Assembly: GCA_014529385.2 (NCBI GenBank)
Contig: CM043942.1
Location: 112,626,141-112,690,140, forward strand
Length of the DNA stretch: 64,000 nucleotides
Direction of reading: 5' to 3'
Source: Adiantum capillus-veneris
Taxonomy: Eukaryota; Streptophyta; Polypodiopsida; Polypodiales; Pteridaceae
Of this stretch, positions 33,482 to 45,015 are shown in pieces. Positions within the stretch are counted from its first letter, which is position 1, and every line of letters begins with the position of its first letter. Both the position numbers and the translations under genes were made by a program. The notes under the pieces are model-generated. The model did no database searches. It worked only from the letters and a program-made list of their open reading frames with translations, and was not told the origin of the DNA.

Positions 33482-33960
33482 AGAGTAGAGGCAATTAGGT
33501 TGGGCCAAACATTGTGCTTCTATAAAATTGAATTTTGTAAAATCATTTGACACAATGGAGTGGGACTCTATATTCAAAGTATTAGTTAAGATAATCTTTG
33601 ACTCTAAGATGAGCACATGTATCTTTATGTTGGGTCGTGAAGATGCTTTTAAATTTTTTATCAATGAAAAGCTTTCTAGGTGTGTTTACATTGCTAGATC
33701 AGCTAGGTAGGACTGCCCATTATCCCCCCCCCGGGTTGTGTTTGCTATAACTTTCTATCCATTGTTCACATATCTACATAAATATGTGTGTGTGTGTGTA
33801 TTTATATCTATATATTTATATATATATACACACATAGGTATATATAAATATACAATATCTATATATACATATATATGTGTATATGTATGTATGTGTGAAT
33901 GTATGTATGTACACACACACACACACACACAAGGACAACCATAAGCTTTTGTGCATCTTC
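33452..33960 (+). repeat. Duplicated block, left copy: GA repeat, LINE RT piece, TG/TA repeats
   Basis: Same order as 34931-35455: (AG)n (33452-33478), then GAGGCAATTAGGTTGGGCCA, a LINE RT fragment, a C-run at 33725-33732, TG/TA simple repeats and (CA)n. Offset between copies is 1523 bp. The coding piece (33528-33710) reads FDTMEWDSIF, then FFINEKLSRCV and DCPLSP after a stop: the finger/palm of a LINE RT on the plus strand. Confidence 0.75.
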
Positions 33961-34928
33961 TAAAGTGTGTGCTAGAAGCACTACATCATCCGCATACAAA
34001 AAAATCATGATTACCGCATTGCAAATAGTGACTCCAAGTCAATGCCTTCTTCTTGCATAAAGTCAAGTACCATTTGTTCCAATTGATTGATGCATAGACC
34101 AAAGAGATTTGGTGACAATGGATATCCTTGTTTAACTCCAATAGTGCTTACAAAACTTTCTGTAATTCCTCTTCCCATGCACAATTGATAAATCACCTTC
34201 TCATAGATTTGCAAAACCACAAGCATAAACTCACTTGGCACTTGGAGTTCTTCCATCCTTCTCCACAAATTGTTACGCAAAATCATATGAAGGCTTTCTT
34301 AAAGTCCACAAAACAACAATACAATTGTTTGCCTTTCAACCAACTTTCCTCCATGAGAACAAAAAGAGTGACAAGATCATCAATGGTGTTATGGCATCGA
34401 CAAAAACCCTCTTGTCCTTTTGCACGCTTGTCATTCTCTTAAGCCCAATAACTCAATTTCATCTTCATTATGCACCCCAACAACTTTTTTGTAAGAGACC
34501 CAATCAATATAGTCTGATAGTTGTTTACATTGATTACATCCCCATTTTAATTATGCAAAGGCTTAACACAATTACTACTCCAATCATAAGGTATACCATG
34601 TTGAAGTGCAAGGTTGAACATATCACACATCCACTCATGGGTAAAATCTCCCATCCATTTGATCGTCTCCGGCTTGATACCTTGAAAATCTTCCGCTTTG
34701 CGAGTGGCGAAATTTTCAAGCTCACCGCATACATCCTCAATAGTAAAAAAAGAGGGCATACATGGGAGTGAACCATAAAATGGCATTTTTTCATCATTTG
34801 ATTGCTCATATAATTGCCTACATTGTGTGTACATATCCACAAGACTCAAGTTACCAAAATTCTCAACCCGCTTGCCCCTCAAGTTTCTCCAAAATCCTCC
34901 ACATGCATGTGCCTTTTCTTGGACTTGG

Positions 34929-34930
<2 letters not shown>
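33961..34930 (-). pseudogene. LINE (non-LTR) reverse-transcriptase fragment
   Basis: On the minus strand, in several frames with stops, a LINE RT runs from near 34930 to about 33930: FTIEDVCGELENFATRKAED, KPETIKWMGDFTHEWMCDMF, then GVKQGYPLSPNLFGLCINQL and, at 33982-33996, the catalytic YADDV in FLYADDVVLLAH. GVKQG-PLSP followed by YADD is diagnostic of LINE RTs. It is interrupted by at least four stops or shifts, with no endonuclease or 3' tail visible. It lies head-to-head with the plus-strand LINE pieces of the flanking duplicated block. Confidence 0.8.
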
Positions 34931-35008
<78 letters not shown>

Positions 35009-35486
35009 CAGAGGCAATTAGGTTGGGCCAAACACTATGCTTCTGTAAAATTGAATTTTGTAAAAGCATTTGACACAATGGAGTTGGACTCTATATCCAA
35101 AGTATTAGTTAAGATAATCTTTGACTCTAAGATGAGCACATGTAACTTTATGTTAGGTCGTGAAGATGCTTTCAAAATTTTTATCAATGAAAAGCTTTCC
35201 AGGTGTGTTCACATTGCTAGATCAGCTAGGTAGGATTGCCCATTATCCCCCCCCTATTGTGTTTGCTATAACTTTCTATCCATTGTTCACATATCTACCT
35301 AAATGTGTGTGTGTGTGTGTGTATTTATATATATACACACACACATAGGTATATATAAATATAAAATATCTATATATACATATATATGTGTATATATATG
35401 TATGTGTACATGTATGTATGTACACACATACACACACACACACACACATGCATATACAAAGAGAGTAAGGATAGTGGGCAAGGACA

Positions 35487-35568
<82 letters not shown>

Positions 35569-35582
35569 ATTATTAACAATAT
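34931..35582 (+). repeat. Duplicated block, right copy, plus long GA repeat
   Basis: Second copy of the 33452-33960 block. It contains (AG)n at about 34931-35005, the same LINE RT piece at 35051-35233, a C-run at 35249-35254, TG/TA repeats and CA repeats, and ends with another (AG)n at about 35491-35562. Open frames through the AG tracts (RERERE, SLSLSL) are artefacts of simple repeats. Confidence 0.8.
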
Positions 35583-37074
35583 ACATTAACACATGAGGTA
35601 AAAATACAAATATATTTCACTACAATTATAGTACCAAATCATGTATTCATTGGACAGATACTAAAAAGTACATCCGCATTTATAGGCCAAAACTAAGTAA
35701 AATGGTCCTGTATAGTGAGGCAATTAAATGTATAGCACTTCTTCTTTTCAATCAGAAACCAAGGAGAGAGCACCCTTACCTGCACCCACAGTCAGAAAAC
35801 AACCAAGTGGTTAGCTTTCAAACATCATGACAGGTAACTGGGGTGACTCTAGTTGTCATCCATGTCACCTAGGCACTAGAAAGAGAACAAAAAAATATGC
35901 TGCTGTAAAAATTTGTGATGTATAAAAACTTTTTGTATTATTTCCCTCATTGATCATGAGTTTCTCAACAAACCAAGTAAATTGAAACCCTTTGTTAAGT
36001 AAGAAAAACGAGCAAGCTATTTGGGCCAGTATTTTTGATGCAACTTTCATAATACCATAACAAAAAACCTATATACCAATTCCATCAATAGCCCAAATTA
36101 GTCCGACCTAAGCAACATGTCCAAGCAATTGCTATCTTGATCAATTGCCTCTTTTAGAAGTCATATATTGTTAGTAGCAAGCTAACTCGGATAACATTTT
36201 TCGAAGCTTTTATTGTTACAATACTTATTATTTTGGATCAATCGGGAATGTTGTAACTCCTACCTTCCAGATAAACAGAGTAATTGATGAGACGGGGCTA
36301 CAAGCTTCTAGATTGTATCGACCTATCTTTAGTTAGAGCTCCCAGATTATTAGTTTTGACCAAAAAAACCTTGGCTAAGGTATAAACGCCAATTTTTTTA
36401 GTATTTAAAAGGTTTTTAGATAATAGAAACACAACGTGAGCGAATGGCGCTGACTTCTCTCCTTCTCGCACTTCCTACTCCCTTCCCGGTTATCACATTG
36501 CAGTGCCGTCTGTTGCGTTGCAACCGGAGGTAAGAGCTCTACGCATTGACATAAGAATTTCATGGTAATCCGTAGCTTTTGGCGTCGCTGAAAAGCTAAC
36601 TTCATCATAAGTAGAAATTTAAGCTTCAAAATCATGCAATAAGTATAGACGGGGAATTGGGGCATCATTGCTAAGCATTTAGATGCATTCTGGGTCGAAA
36701 ATGACTAGGTCAAAAACTCACTGCTGTTAATTATCGTGATTTTTGCACTTGATCTAAAGTGAGTTTTGAGACCATAAGCATGTGTGCTTAGGTCTTATAA
36801 ACATGTCCTAGAAGTTTCATAATGTTTGGATGTCGTTTGATACAGTAACGATCATGATTTGTTTGTCGATGAGCGACTAGCTTTTGGTGATTTTTGTCAT
36901 TTGAGTGTAGCTTGAGATAGATGCGAGTTTTTAGTTGTTTTCCTAGAGATTGACAATCTCTTATAGCCTCTATGCACTAGTCAAGTCATATTCGCCCCAT
37001 AAATTGACAATTATATCCGTGGTTCTCGCTATGTCTGCAATTAGATAAGAGTGAGATTAGACACCCATCCCACA
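35583..37074. other. Unassigned DNA ending in the element E LTR terminus
   Basis: No domain recognised to about 36400. The right end is an LTR terminus (CCCATCCCACA, 37074) because a primer site follows, but the LTR start is not visible and no matching 3' LTR was found at 63690-64000. A possible first exon is listed separately at 36444-36529. Confidence 0.45.
36444..36529 (+). other. Possible short first exon (low confidence)
   Basis: ATG at 36444 opens 28 codons beginning MALTSLLLALPTPF, hydrophobic and basic like an organelle- or ER-targeting leader, and ends at a consensus splice donor CGGAG/GTAAGAG (36530). An AT-rich GTATTTAAAAGG lies about 45 bp upstream. The base composition is GC-richer than its surroundings. 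No second exon was identified and it may be a chance frame within the E LTR. Confidence 0.2.
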
Positions 37075-37076
37075 TT

Positions 37077-37094
37077 TGGCGCCACTGTCGGGGA
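37077..37094 (+). promoter_or_regulatory. Primer-binding site of element E
   Basis: TGGCGCCACTGTCGGGGA, continuing TCG, lies two bases after the LTR terminus ACA. It closely resembles the tRNA-Asp-type site known for plant gypsy elements, and aligns with the F site. Confidence 0.8.
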
Positions 37095-39059
37095 TCGAAG
37101 AGACTTAAACTAGGGAAAAACACGAGCGTCTTGTGTAATTTTCCTTTATCTTCCTCTAAGATCACCTAGAGTCAAAACTTTCTTGTTAAAAACCGCATAG
37201 CTTAAGATTGTTATCTTTTGCTGTGTAGAGGTAGCTTGGAAGTAGGTTGTACTTGCTAAGTACCTTTTAGGATTGTAGGACTGTAGGATTAGATTAGGAT
37301 TTTGGGAATGATTGATGGACGAGACAAGTCTTAAGATCAAGGCTCAGAAAATCATAAAAAACAAGAAAACAAGTGTTTGTGGACACTTTCCACAACCCCA
37401 TTGTAGTAGAACCTAGGAGTAGGGTAAGTAGAATCCGAGGTGGGATCTTAGAACATTGTTCACTCCAAAAGAATTAATTGTGAGTTTTTTATGTGAAGTT
37501 GTAGAATTTCAGGTTTATAGCTAGAAATAGCACCAAAAGGCTATCAACCATGGAACCCAGCTAGAGATTATATTTTAAAAGTTGTACGAATCAATGGATA
37601 AGCTTAAGGACACATTTGATGTAAAATTTCAAGAGTTTGCAAAAACTCAGATTATTTACTTTTTCTTGACATTTTAGGCCAAATTAAGTTGTGACTTGAC
37701 TCAGAGGCTAAAAATAGCTCATAAAAAGACTATCCCCTCCAAAAGTTGAAAAAAGTGCTCATTTTGGGCCAAAAGTAAATAATCATGATTATTTACTTTC
37801 ATCTCAAAAGTACTTAAGATTGATACCAGAGACTCTATGCATGTGTACAAACAACTTTTGTAAAGGCCCACAGAACTAGGATCACCAAACTGAACAAAAC
37901 CTTGGTAAAAACTGAAATCTGCACTAATTGTTGAGAACCTGAGTGTAAATTGGAAAAATATTGTTCAAACTTAGTGAAGCTTGACTCATAGGATTATATT
38001 GATGTGTTAAACAAGTCTACATGCTTAGTTGACCAAAAAGATGTAAAAGTTTATCAAAAGTAAATAATCACAGTTATTTACTTTTGTCCCATTTCTCAAC
38101 TTTTTTGACCAACTTAGCATACCACTAGTAAGCCCACAATTCAAATTTAATAAGATTTGGATCATTGAAGTGAAAATTGTGGCCAAATTTGTAAAGTTAG
38201 TCTATAGACGCAAAATTATTGACCATTTGAACAGTGATTATCCAAACTTGATGAAACTTGGCTAGGGAGCTTAAGTTGAGCTACTTAACCATTCTGTGTC
38301 AACATTATGGTAAAAAATTGCATAAAAATACCAGGAGTAAATAATTGTGATTATTTATATCTGCTAGAAAATTGGACATTTTTGCATATTTGAGTATACC
38401 CCAAGGTCAAGCAAATCAAGTAGACCATACAAATCAAATTTGGTGAAATTTAGATCACAAAACTGAGACTTAAGCCAGATTCTTCAAAACTGAGTCTACA
38501 GACATGAACCAATTGTTGATAACTTGAACAAATTTTGTTCAAACTCAGTGAAACTTACCCAGAGACCTTAACAAGTGAATACTTGGTAAATCAAGCCAAA
38601 AAGTATAGAAAATTGAGAAAAGTCAATAATCATGATTATTTACTTCTAATACAGAGAGACAGACTTTTGGACTTTTGAGCTTGTACACAATGTTAGACCA
38701 ACATAATATAAGACCACAGGTCAATTTTGGGTTCAATCAGATCCAAATTGGTACATGTTCTCTCAGTTTCTAGGTTGCAAATAGGTCCTTCGGCTTTTTT
38801 GTAAAAGTAGAATCTAAAAGTCTCAAGTGCCGACTCATTTAGCTCAAATTGAAGTGATACACATAGATCGGTCACAATAGTTAGAAAAAATTGTACAGAG
38901 TTTGTGAAAGAATAGCTAACTTGATTAAAACTGATACAAGAATCAGGTTGCAGTCAAGGAAGTGAAAGCTTGACAGAAGTTGCAATCAAGTCAAGTGGAA
39001 TAAACTGATACCAAGTCAATCCAATGGTAAGTACTCTATCCAGGGCTTCACAAGTCTAT
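37095..39059 (+). repeat. Element E leader with ~284-bp units and 28-bp palindromes
   Basis: A ~2-kb untranslated leader. A perfect 28-bp palindrome with core AATAATCATGATTATT spans 37772-37799. Variants lie at 38057-38084, 38336-38358 and 38619-38645 (spacing about 285, 278 and 284 bp), with a half site at 37648-37663. The flanks repeat too: a GTGAA-CTTG phrase sits 80-90 bp before several palindromes. The palindrome is unrelated in sequence to that of F, but architecture and period match. A donor-like ATG/GTAAGT lies at 39025-39032. Confidence 0.8.
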
Positions 39060-40020
39060 ATGAACCTTAGATCTGGTCGTATTAAGGCATATTTGGAGAG
39101 ACCACTAGTAAAGTATCCACCAAAGAGAGTGTGAACCAAGGTGACCACTTGGACACTATCTTTGAAGAAGTCTCAGACACTTTTTCAAAGTCAACATCTG
39201 AAATGTCCTCCCATTCAACTCATTCACGAACCGGAACAACAGTGCGATATAAGCACATACTCACCTTTTATAAGACTAATGGCCATGGAGCTCAGGTTTA
39301 CCTGGATCCTAATGAAGAGTATGCCATTTGTATTGATGACCATGACATAGAGTCTGAAGAGGAAATCAGGGCAAACAAACAAGGAAAAATATACATGGAC
39401 AATAACGAAACTTAGTATTTACAAGTTGAAAACCCTAATGTGATAGACAAATAGGGGTTAGAAGGGAATACCATAATTCCAGATATAGGAGCAAAAGAAG
39501 GACCACCAACTTTAGAATTCAAGGGATACGATCGAATTGATTTGAAGCCTTTGAACGGCTTAGCATAGATAATCGTAGGATCAAAGTCTATTGTTGGGAG
39601 GATAGAAATGTCAAAGATCTTCTATGGACTTCTCATGCCACAAATCAAGATCGTTAACACCCATGAAGATCATCTATATCTTCAAAATCAAAGACAAGGG
39701 TTCAACAGATCTACCAACCTACCTATTTAGGGATTGTTATAACAATAAATTTGTTATGATGAGTCCTAATGAGGTAGAACAAACCAAATACCAAGGGTAC
39801 TCTATAAGAGATTGGATATTGTGCCAAGGACCAAAAACTATTCCAAGAAAGAAACTCCACGAGAGATCTTTGGGAGCAATGTTAAAAAACCAGAAACTAC
39901 CTCATCACGAAGAAAACTGGGTGACACTAAAGCCAGTCCAGGGCTACATGAGTCACTATTTTCAACATATTGAATTGAAGAGCTCGGAACAGGACCAACT
40001 GCCAGGAGACTGAGAGTTGA
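39060..40020 (+). pseudogene. Element E gag N-terminal region
   Basis: Begins ATG 39060, MNLRSGR, as in F, but stops after ~25 codons. It continues in a shifted frame as GDHLDTIFEEVSDT through GAQVYLDPNEEYAICIDDHD to 39415, and again at 39624-40013. Acidic segments and general layout parallel F 27043-27942. Multiple frameshifts. No enzymatic motif. Confidence 0.55.
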
Positions 40021-40500
40021 ACCAAATAGACGTGTTAGACCAGTTGGTTTTCAAAAATGGGCTAGAAAATACAGTGGATCTGGGGATCCATATGAGCACT
40101 TAGCAAGCTTTAAGCAAGTGCTAAGATCAGAACACATATTTGATTTCCATACTCAATTCGAAGGATTTGGAATGACATTAGAAGGAAAAGCACTGACATG
40201 GTTCCAAAGCATTTCACCAAGGTCAATTATGGACTTGAATACATTAGCTCAAGGATTTGTAGCTACATATTCTAAAACGGGGATCAAACATAATACTGTA
40301 GCTCAAATCTATATCTTTCAAATAGAAACAAGGTGAGTCTGTTAGGGATTGTGCAACTTGAATGAAACAATACATTGCAAGATGCCCAGAACGAGAAATA
40401 CCCGCAGAAGAAAGATTAGTATCATTGTTTCTAGAGGGACTACCAAACAAAGAACTTCATGCTATACTGTATAGCAAGAAACATATGACCTAGAAGAGTG
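40021..40500 (+). pseudogene. Element E gag capsid region
   Basis: Reads RPVGFQKWARKYSGSGDPYE, then LRSEHIFDFHTQFEGFGMTL, EGKALTWFQSISPRSIMDL and GFVATYSKTGIKHNTVAQI, matching F (VKKWLNKKYTGNRDPRDH; FGLTLEDDAATWFDYV). A frameshift at ~40334 precedes the second half (MKQYIARCPEREIPAEERLV). It would form the capsid; now broken. Confidence 0.65.
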
Positions 40501-41554
40501 TGTGTTAGATGCTATTGACTTATATGGCAATTGTGATATTTTCAATGAAGAAGATGTCCCTAAGGATAATCAAAGTGAGAAAATAGCACCCACCAAACTA
40601 GCACAAGTGGAAATTGCTGTTGCAGCACCTCTTATAGCCATAGAAGACATGCTCAAAAGGATGAATGAAATGATGAATAACATGCAAAAAGCACCTATGA
40701 GGGGACCAGGGCAAGGGATACCTCAACAAGGACAACCAATTAGGCCACATAAATGGTGTGTAATCAAGGGTAAATGGACCAACCATGAGACAAATAAGTG
40801 CTACTATCGACCAAAGTATGATGGGAATGTTCAATACGTGTCTATGATGCCACAAGGACAACCCATGTACAGATACCAGCCTAATATGGTCGAAGCAGAA
40901 AGAACACCGATGGGTATGGAAATACCTCAACCTATGTTGGGTCAACAACCTCCATATCCTATACATAATGTAGTGCCTATAAAGTACATGCATTCAGAGG
41001 GAGTCATAGATGAATAAGCACTGGTGCCTGTTACACCCTATGCTGAGCCTAGTCCATCTACAGTAATGGTAGAAGGAGACTCGTATAATTTACATCCAAA
41101 ACCAATGGAAGAACCTATGACTTATACTACAACAGAACTTGCACCTATGTACTAGGTAGCTAATCAAGGTGTTAGACCTCTGATGGTAAGACCCATGATT
41201 ACGCCAAGAATTGAAAATTGTCATAACTGTGGTGCAGATGATCACTGGCAAAATGAATGCCCATATACTGACAAGAACATTAAGCCAGTTGAAGCTTTTT
41301 GTATACAATGTTGCAAAAAGGGAGGACACTTCCCTGAAAATTGTCCAAAAAATCCCTTAAACAAGGGTAAAGTAGTAGTGAACGTAGTCCAAGTGATACC
41401 TAGTAGCTCATCAAAGAGTGAACCTATTGTTCCAATCAAGGTAATCACCAGATCCCAGGCTAAGAAAAAGAAACATAATTCCTCTGATGATTTGGAGAAT
41501 ACTAAATTTCCTCTCAAAAGACCAAGAGAAGCAGTAGCAAAATGTATGAGATGA
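40501..41554 (+). pseudogene. Element E nucleocapsid region with zinc-binding motifs
   Basis: Contains the C-x8-H-x4-C cluster KWCVIKGKWTNHETNKCYY, a Pro/Gln-rich stretch and two knuckles: CHNCGADDHWQNEC (spacing 2-4-4) and CIQCCKKGGHFPENC (spacing 2-5-4). The spacing differs from F (2-3-4 in both). Stops at about 41015-41017 and 41153. The end is basic (RSQAKKKKHNS). Expected role in RNA binding and packaging. Confidence 0.65.
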
Positions 41555-42383
41555 GAAAACAAAAACAAAGGGCTGAAATCGAGGAGAAAGCCAAGAAACT
41601 ATTCCAGGAAAAAGTGAAAGAAACTGGAAGTGAAATCAAGGAACCACAGTGAAATCTGGAGGATCAATTTTGATAGACAAATTTTTTGAGCCAATCAATG
41701 CAGCCTTGGAAGTTTACCAAGCAGGACTTAAAGCAGGCCAAAACATAAAAAACAAATGGAAAAACTATCCTTCTCCAGATTTGGAAGCAACTAAGCGAAG
41801 CTTATCAGAATTTGGAAAGAATTACTCAAGAGATGCTGGAAAAACAAAAACCCAAGATCGAGAGTATGGCAAAACCTGAGGAGCTTGAGGAAGGAACATG
41901 TAAAGAGAAATCCAAAGTGGCGGTAGAACCCCACCTTGAAACTAAAGAGCCAAAACTCATAGTGCCTGACAGTGAAGATGCCTTAGATGGAATTATGTTC
42001 GTAGAAGAAGACTGGTTAGGACACTTGTGGGAAAAATTATAGAAATTAATGATGGGAGCCTAACTTTGAAGTCAGCTCCTATAGGGGAAGTTTGGTTAGA
42101 CAATCGACCTCCTGATATGGACATGGATGTACAATCCTTGTATGGGGATTGTAGCTCGGAAGCTTTAGAAACGTCTAAACCAATGAGTTTGAAAACACTA
42201 CCCTCTTACTTGGGATATAATGAAGACGAATCCATAGTGTGTAAAACCACTCAGATAAAAAGAGCGGAACAGACCCTAGAGGTAGACAATATCCATTCAA
42301 TCATGTTTACACCCATTCAATGCACTCTTACTTTAGGAGAAGTGTTAAAAATCAGACCATATTTATGGATTGATCTACATTAA
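41555..42383 (+). pseudogene. Element E helical linker before protease
   Basis: A charged helical region (AEIEEKAKKLFQEKVKETG; FEPINAALEVYQAGLKAGQN) in shifting frames, then the block shared with F: SLKTLPSYLGYNEDESIV and QCTLTLGEVLKIRPYLW. This block lies between nucleocapsid and protease in both elements and is not a known enzyme domain. Confidence 0.5.
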
Positions 42384-43194
42384 ACTCTAGAGAAGGTGGG
42401 GATAACATGGCTAATTGCAAAAAATTTGGAGAAATTGAAACAAAAATTGAATAACAAAGAGATTAGATCTGTTCCAATGAACAAAGTTGGAGAATACTAC
42501 GAAAGGGAAAGAAGGAAACACACCCCTTCCAATGAGATATAATGATATAGAAACCATGGAAATAATGGATAGTGGGGCACGCATAGCCATAGCCACAAAA
42601 GTAGTATGGGAATCATTGGGAAAACCAGCCAAAAGACAAACTCAAATGAAATTGCAATTGGTTGATGGACACATAGAAAGACCCTTGGGACTCCTTGAAA
42701 AAGTCATAGTTAAATCCCATGGGATTGATTATCAACACACTTTTGCAATAGTGGACTTTGGAAAACAACTCAATTATGAAATCATCTTGGGAAGACCTTT
42801 CATGCGACAAATACAACTCATCCAGGATTGGGAAAACAATTATTTGTACTTGAAGCAAGTGGGATCAATAACAAGGGTTAATCTAAAATATCATGCTTAT
42901 AGAGAAGTCATGAAAACGCCCATACAAGAATTTGACTCAGTATTTTCGACTCAAACTAAGCTTCCATCTTGGTTGAACAAAGACACACCTATTTGGATGT
43001 GCAGGATTTAAGAAAACGGGAGCTTAAATTGGGAAGAATGTATCTTAGAAAGGGATTGCACAGATGAAGCTTATGTACCTGAACCCTTTCCGGAGCATTT
43101 TTCTGAGCCATTTGAGTGGACTCAAATTTTAGCAACAATGGATGTATGAGTAAATACGTCTATGCCTACTCAATTTTTCAATGAGGACGGTTAT
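42384..43194 (+). pseudogene. Element E aspartic protease, interrupted by copia D
   Basis: Active site EIMDSGARIAIAT with canonical D-S-G-A, then MKLQLVDGHIERPLGLLEKV, HTFAIVDFGKQLNYEIILG and RPFMRQIQLIQDW. It is open from 42487 to 43011; a TAA follows, and the tail (EPFPEHFSEPFEWTQILA) continues to the copia insertion at 43195, within the codons for NEDGYC. The reading resumes at 58691 at the position expected from the homologous F sequence. The protease would cleave gag-pol. Confidence 0.8.
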
Positions 43195-43516
43195 TGTAAA
43201 GAATGAGGATGCAAGAGAGCTACACAAGACAAGCACAAAGCACACAGAGATGGAAAGCTTCTTCTTCTTCTTCACAGAAAAGAGATTACAAAATGACTTA
43301 GTGCTAAAATTGAAAAGTAGCACATATGTTCATGCGGTCACTAAGTGTGAACTCGCTAGAAGCGTACTAGGCTGGCACTATAAGTGTAGTCCAGCTGTAG
43401 AATCACTGGCAGAGATCCTCCGTGTCGGTCACCTAACACGCCAGTGAGTAAATGTCGTAAGCGGCTAAGACCCGTAGTGGATGCCAGCTCAAGATGTAGA
43501 GCTCGACATCTCAACA
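43195..43516 (-). repeat. 3' LTR of copia element D
   Basis: The minus strand begins TGTTGAGATGTCGAGC and ends CATTCTTTACA. Matches 58369-58690. Preceded on the minus strand by the purine tract CTCGAGGGGGAG (plus 43517-43528). The pol frame runs through the purine tract and stops inside the LTR at 43489. Confidence 0.95.
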
Positions 43517-45006
43517 CTCCCCCTCGAGATCTGCATGTCGCAGAGTCCAAGCATAGTTCGAAAACATCGAAGCTTCTCAGCTCCGAGGGCCTTGGTAAAG
43601 ATATCCGCTATCTGCTCCTTTGTGCTGACGTAAACCAAGTCGATGTTGCCCGCCAACACTCGCTCTCGAACGTAGTGGTAATGGACCTCTATGTGCTTGG
43701 TCCTAGCATGGAACACTGGGTTCCTAGCCAACTTTATGCTGCTGAGGTTGTCACAATGGATGAAAATCTGCTGGTCCACCTGCACTCCCAAGTCCTCAAG
43801 TAATGTGCGTAGCCAAGCTACCTCGCACGCCGCAACTGTTGCACCTCTGTACTCGGCCTCTATGCTCGACAAAGCAATCGTAGGATGCTTTTTGCTGCTC
43901 CAAGTAACAACAGCACTCCCAAAAGAGAACATGAAGCCACTCGTAGATCTCCTATCAACAATGCTACCTGCCAAATCTGCATCTGTATACCCATACAATG
44001 CTAATAGAGCATCTGCTGCATAGAACAATGCGTAGTCGAGAGTCCCTTGCACATACCGAAGTGTGCGTCATACTCCATCCAAATGTGGCTTCCTCGAAAG
44101 CCGCATGAACTGACTCTCCGAGCCTACTGTGTAGCTCAAGTCTGGCCTCGTGATAGTCAAGTAGATTAGACTACCCACAATATTCCTGTACATGTTGACA
44201 TCCTCAACAACATCACCCTTCTCTGCACTCAACTTTGCATTCATATCCAAGGGAATAGAAATTGGCTTACAATCAGCCATACCATACTTTAACAACATGT
44301 CCAAAGCATATCGTCTTTGTGACAGCCATACACCCTCTGGAGTCCTGATCACCTCAATGCCAAGAAAGTAGCGCAACTCGCCCAAATCTTTCATTTCAAA
44401 CTCCTGTTTGAGAAGACCCTTCACATGGTCAATCTCCATAGCATTGTCACCCACAATAATAAGGTCATCTACATATATGGTAATGACCACAATTCCCACA
44501 TCACTCTCACGTACATAGAGTGAATGATCAGCATGAGCTCTCCTAAACCCAATACTGACAAGATACTTGGCAATCCCGTCATACCATGCTCTAGAGCCCT
44601 GCTTCAAACCATACAAAGCTTTGAGAAGTCTGCATACATAATCTGGGTAACCTGGATCGACATAACCAAGTGGCTTATCCATATACACTTCCTCTTGCAA
44701 CTCACCATTCAAGAAGGCATTCTTTACATCCATTTGATGCATAATCCATCCTCTAGATGCAGCCACTGCTATGACAACTCTCACAGTCGTCATCTTTGCC
44801 ACTGGAGCAAAGGTCTCCTCATAGTCTATGCCATACGTCTGTGCATAACCCTTTGTGACCAGCCTTGCCTTGTGATGCTCAATGTTACCATCAGTCTTAT
44901 GCTTGGTTTTATACACCCATTTACAGCCAATAGCTTTCTTGCCACTTGGCAATGGCACCAGCTCCCATGTGTCATTTGCTTCCAATGCAGCCATCTCTTC
45001 ATTCAT
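43489..45006 (-). pseudogene. Copia D reverse transcriptase and RNase H
   Basis: RT motifs: IGCKWVYKTKHKTDG, KARLVTKGYAQ, YEETFAPVAKMTTVR, QMDVKNAFLNGEL, CRLLKALYGLKQ, and the catalytic ITIYVDDLIIVG. Then LSQRRYALDMLLKYGM and NIVGSLIYLTITRPDLSY. RNase H follows after a stop near 44066: YGYTDADLAGSIVDRRSTSG, SSIEAEYRGA, FIHCDNLSSIKLA, with D-E-D acidic residues present. The whole segment is one frame apart from that TGA. The stop lies 28 bases inside the 3' LTR. Upstream TAG at 45016 separates it from integrase. Confidence 0.93.
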
Positions 45007-45015
45007 TGCATCATC

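Noticed and set aside
34814-35021. Open frames of repeated Arg-Glu or Ser-Leu
   Set aside because: They are translations of GA/CT microsatellites; no start context or conserved flanking protein.
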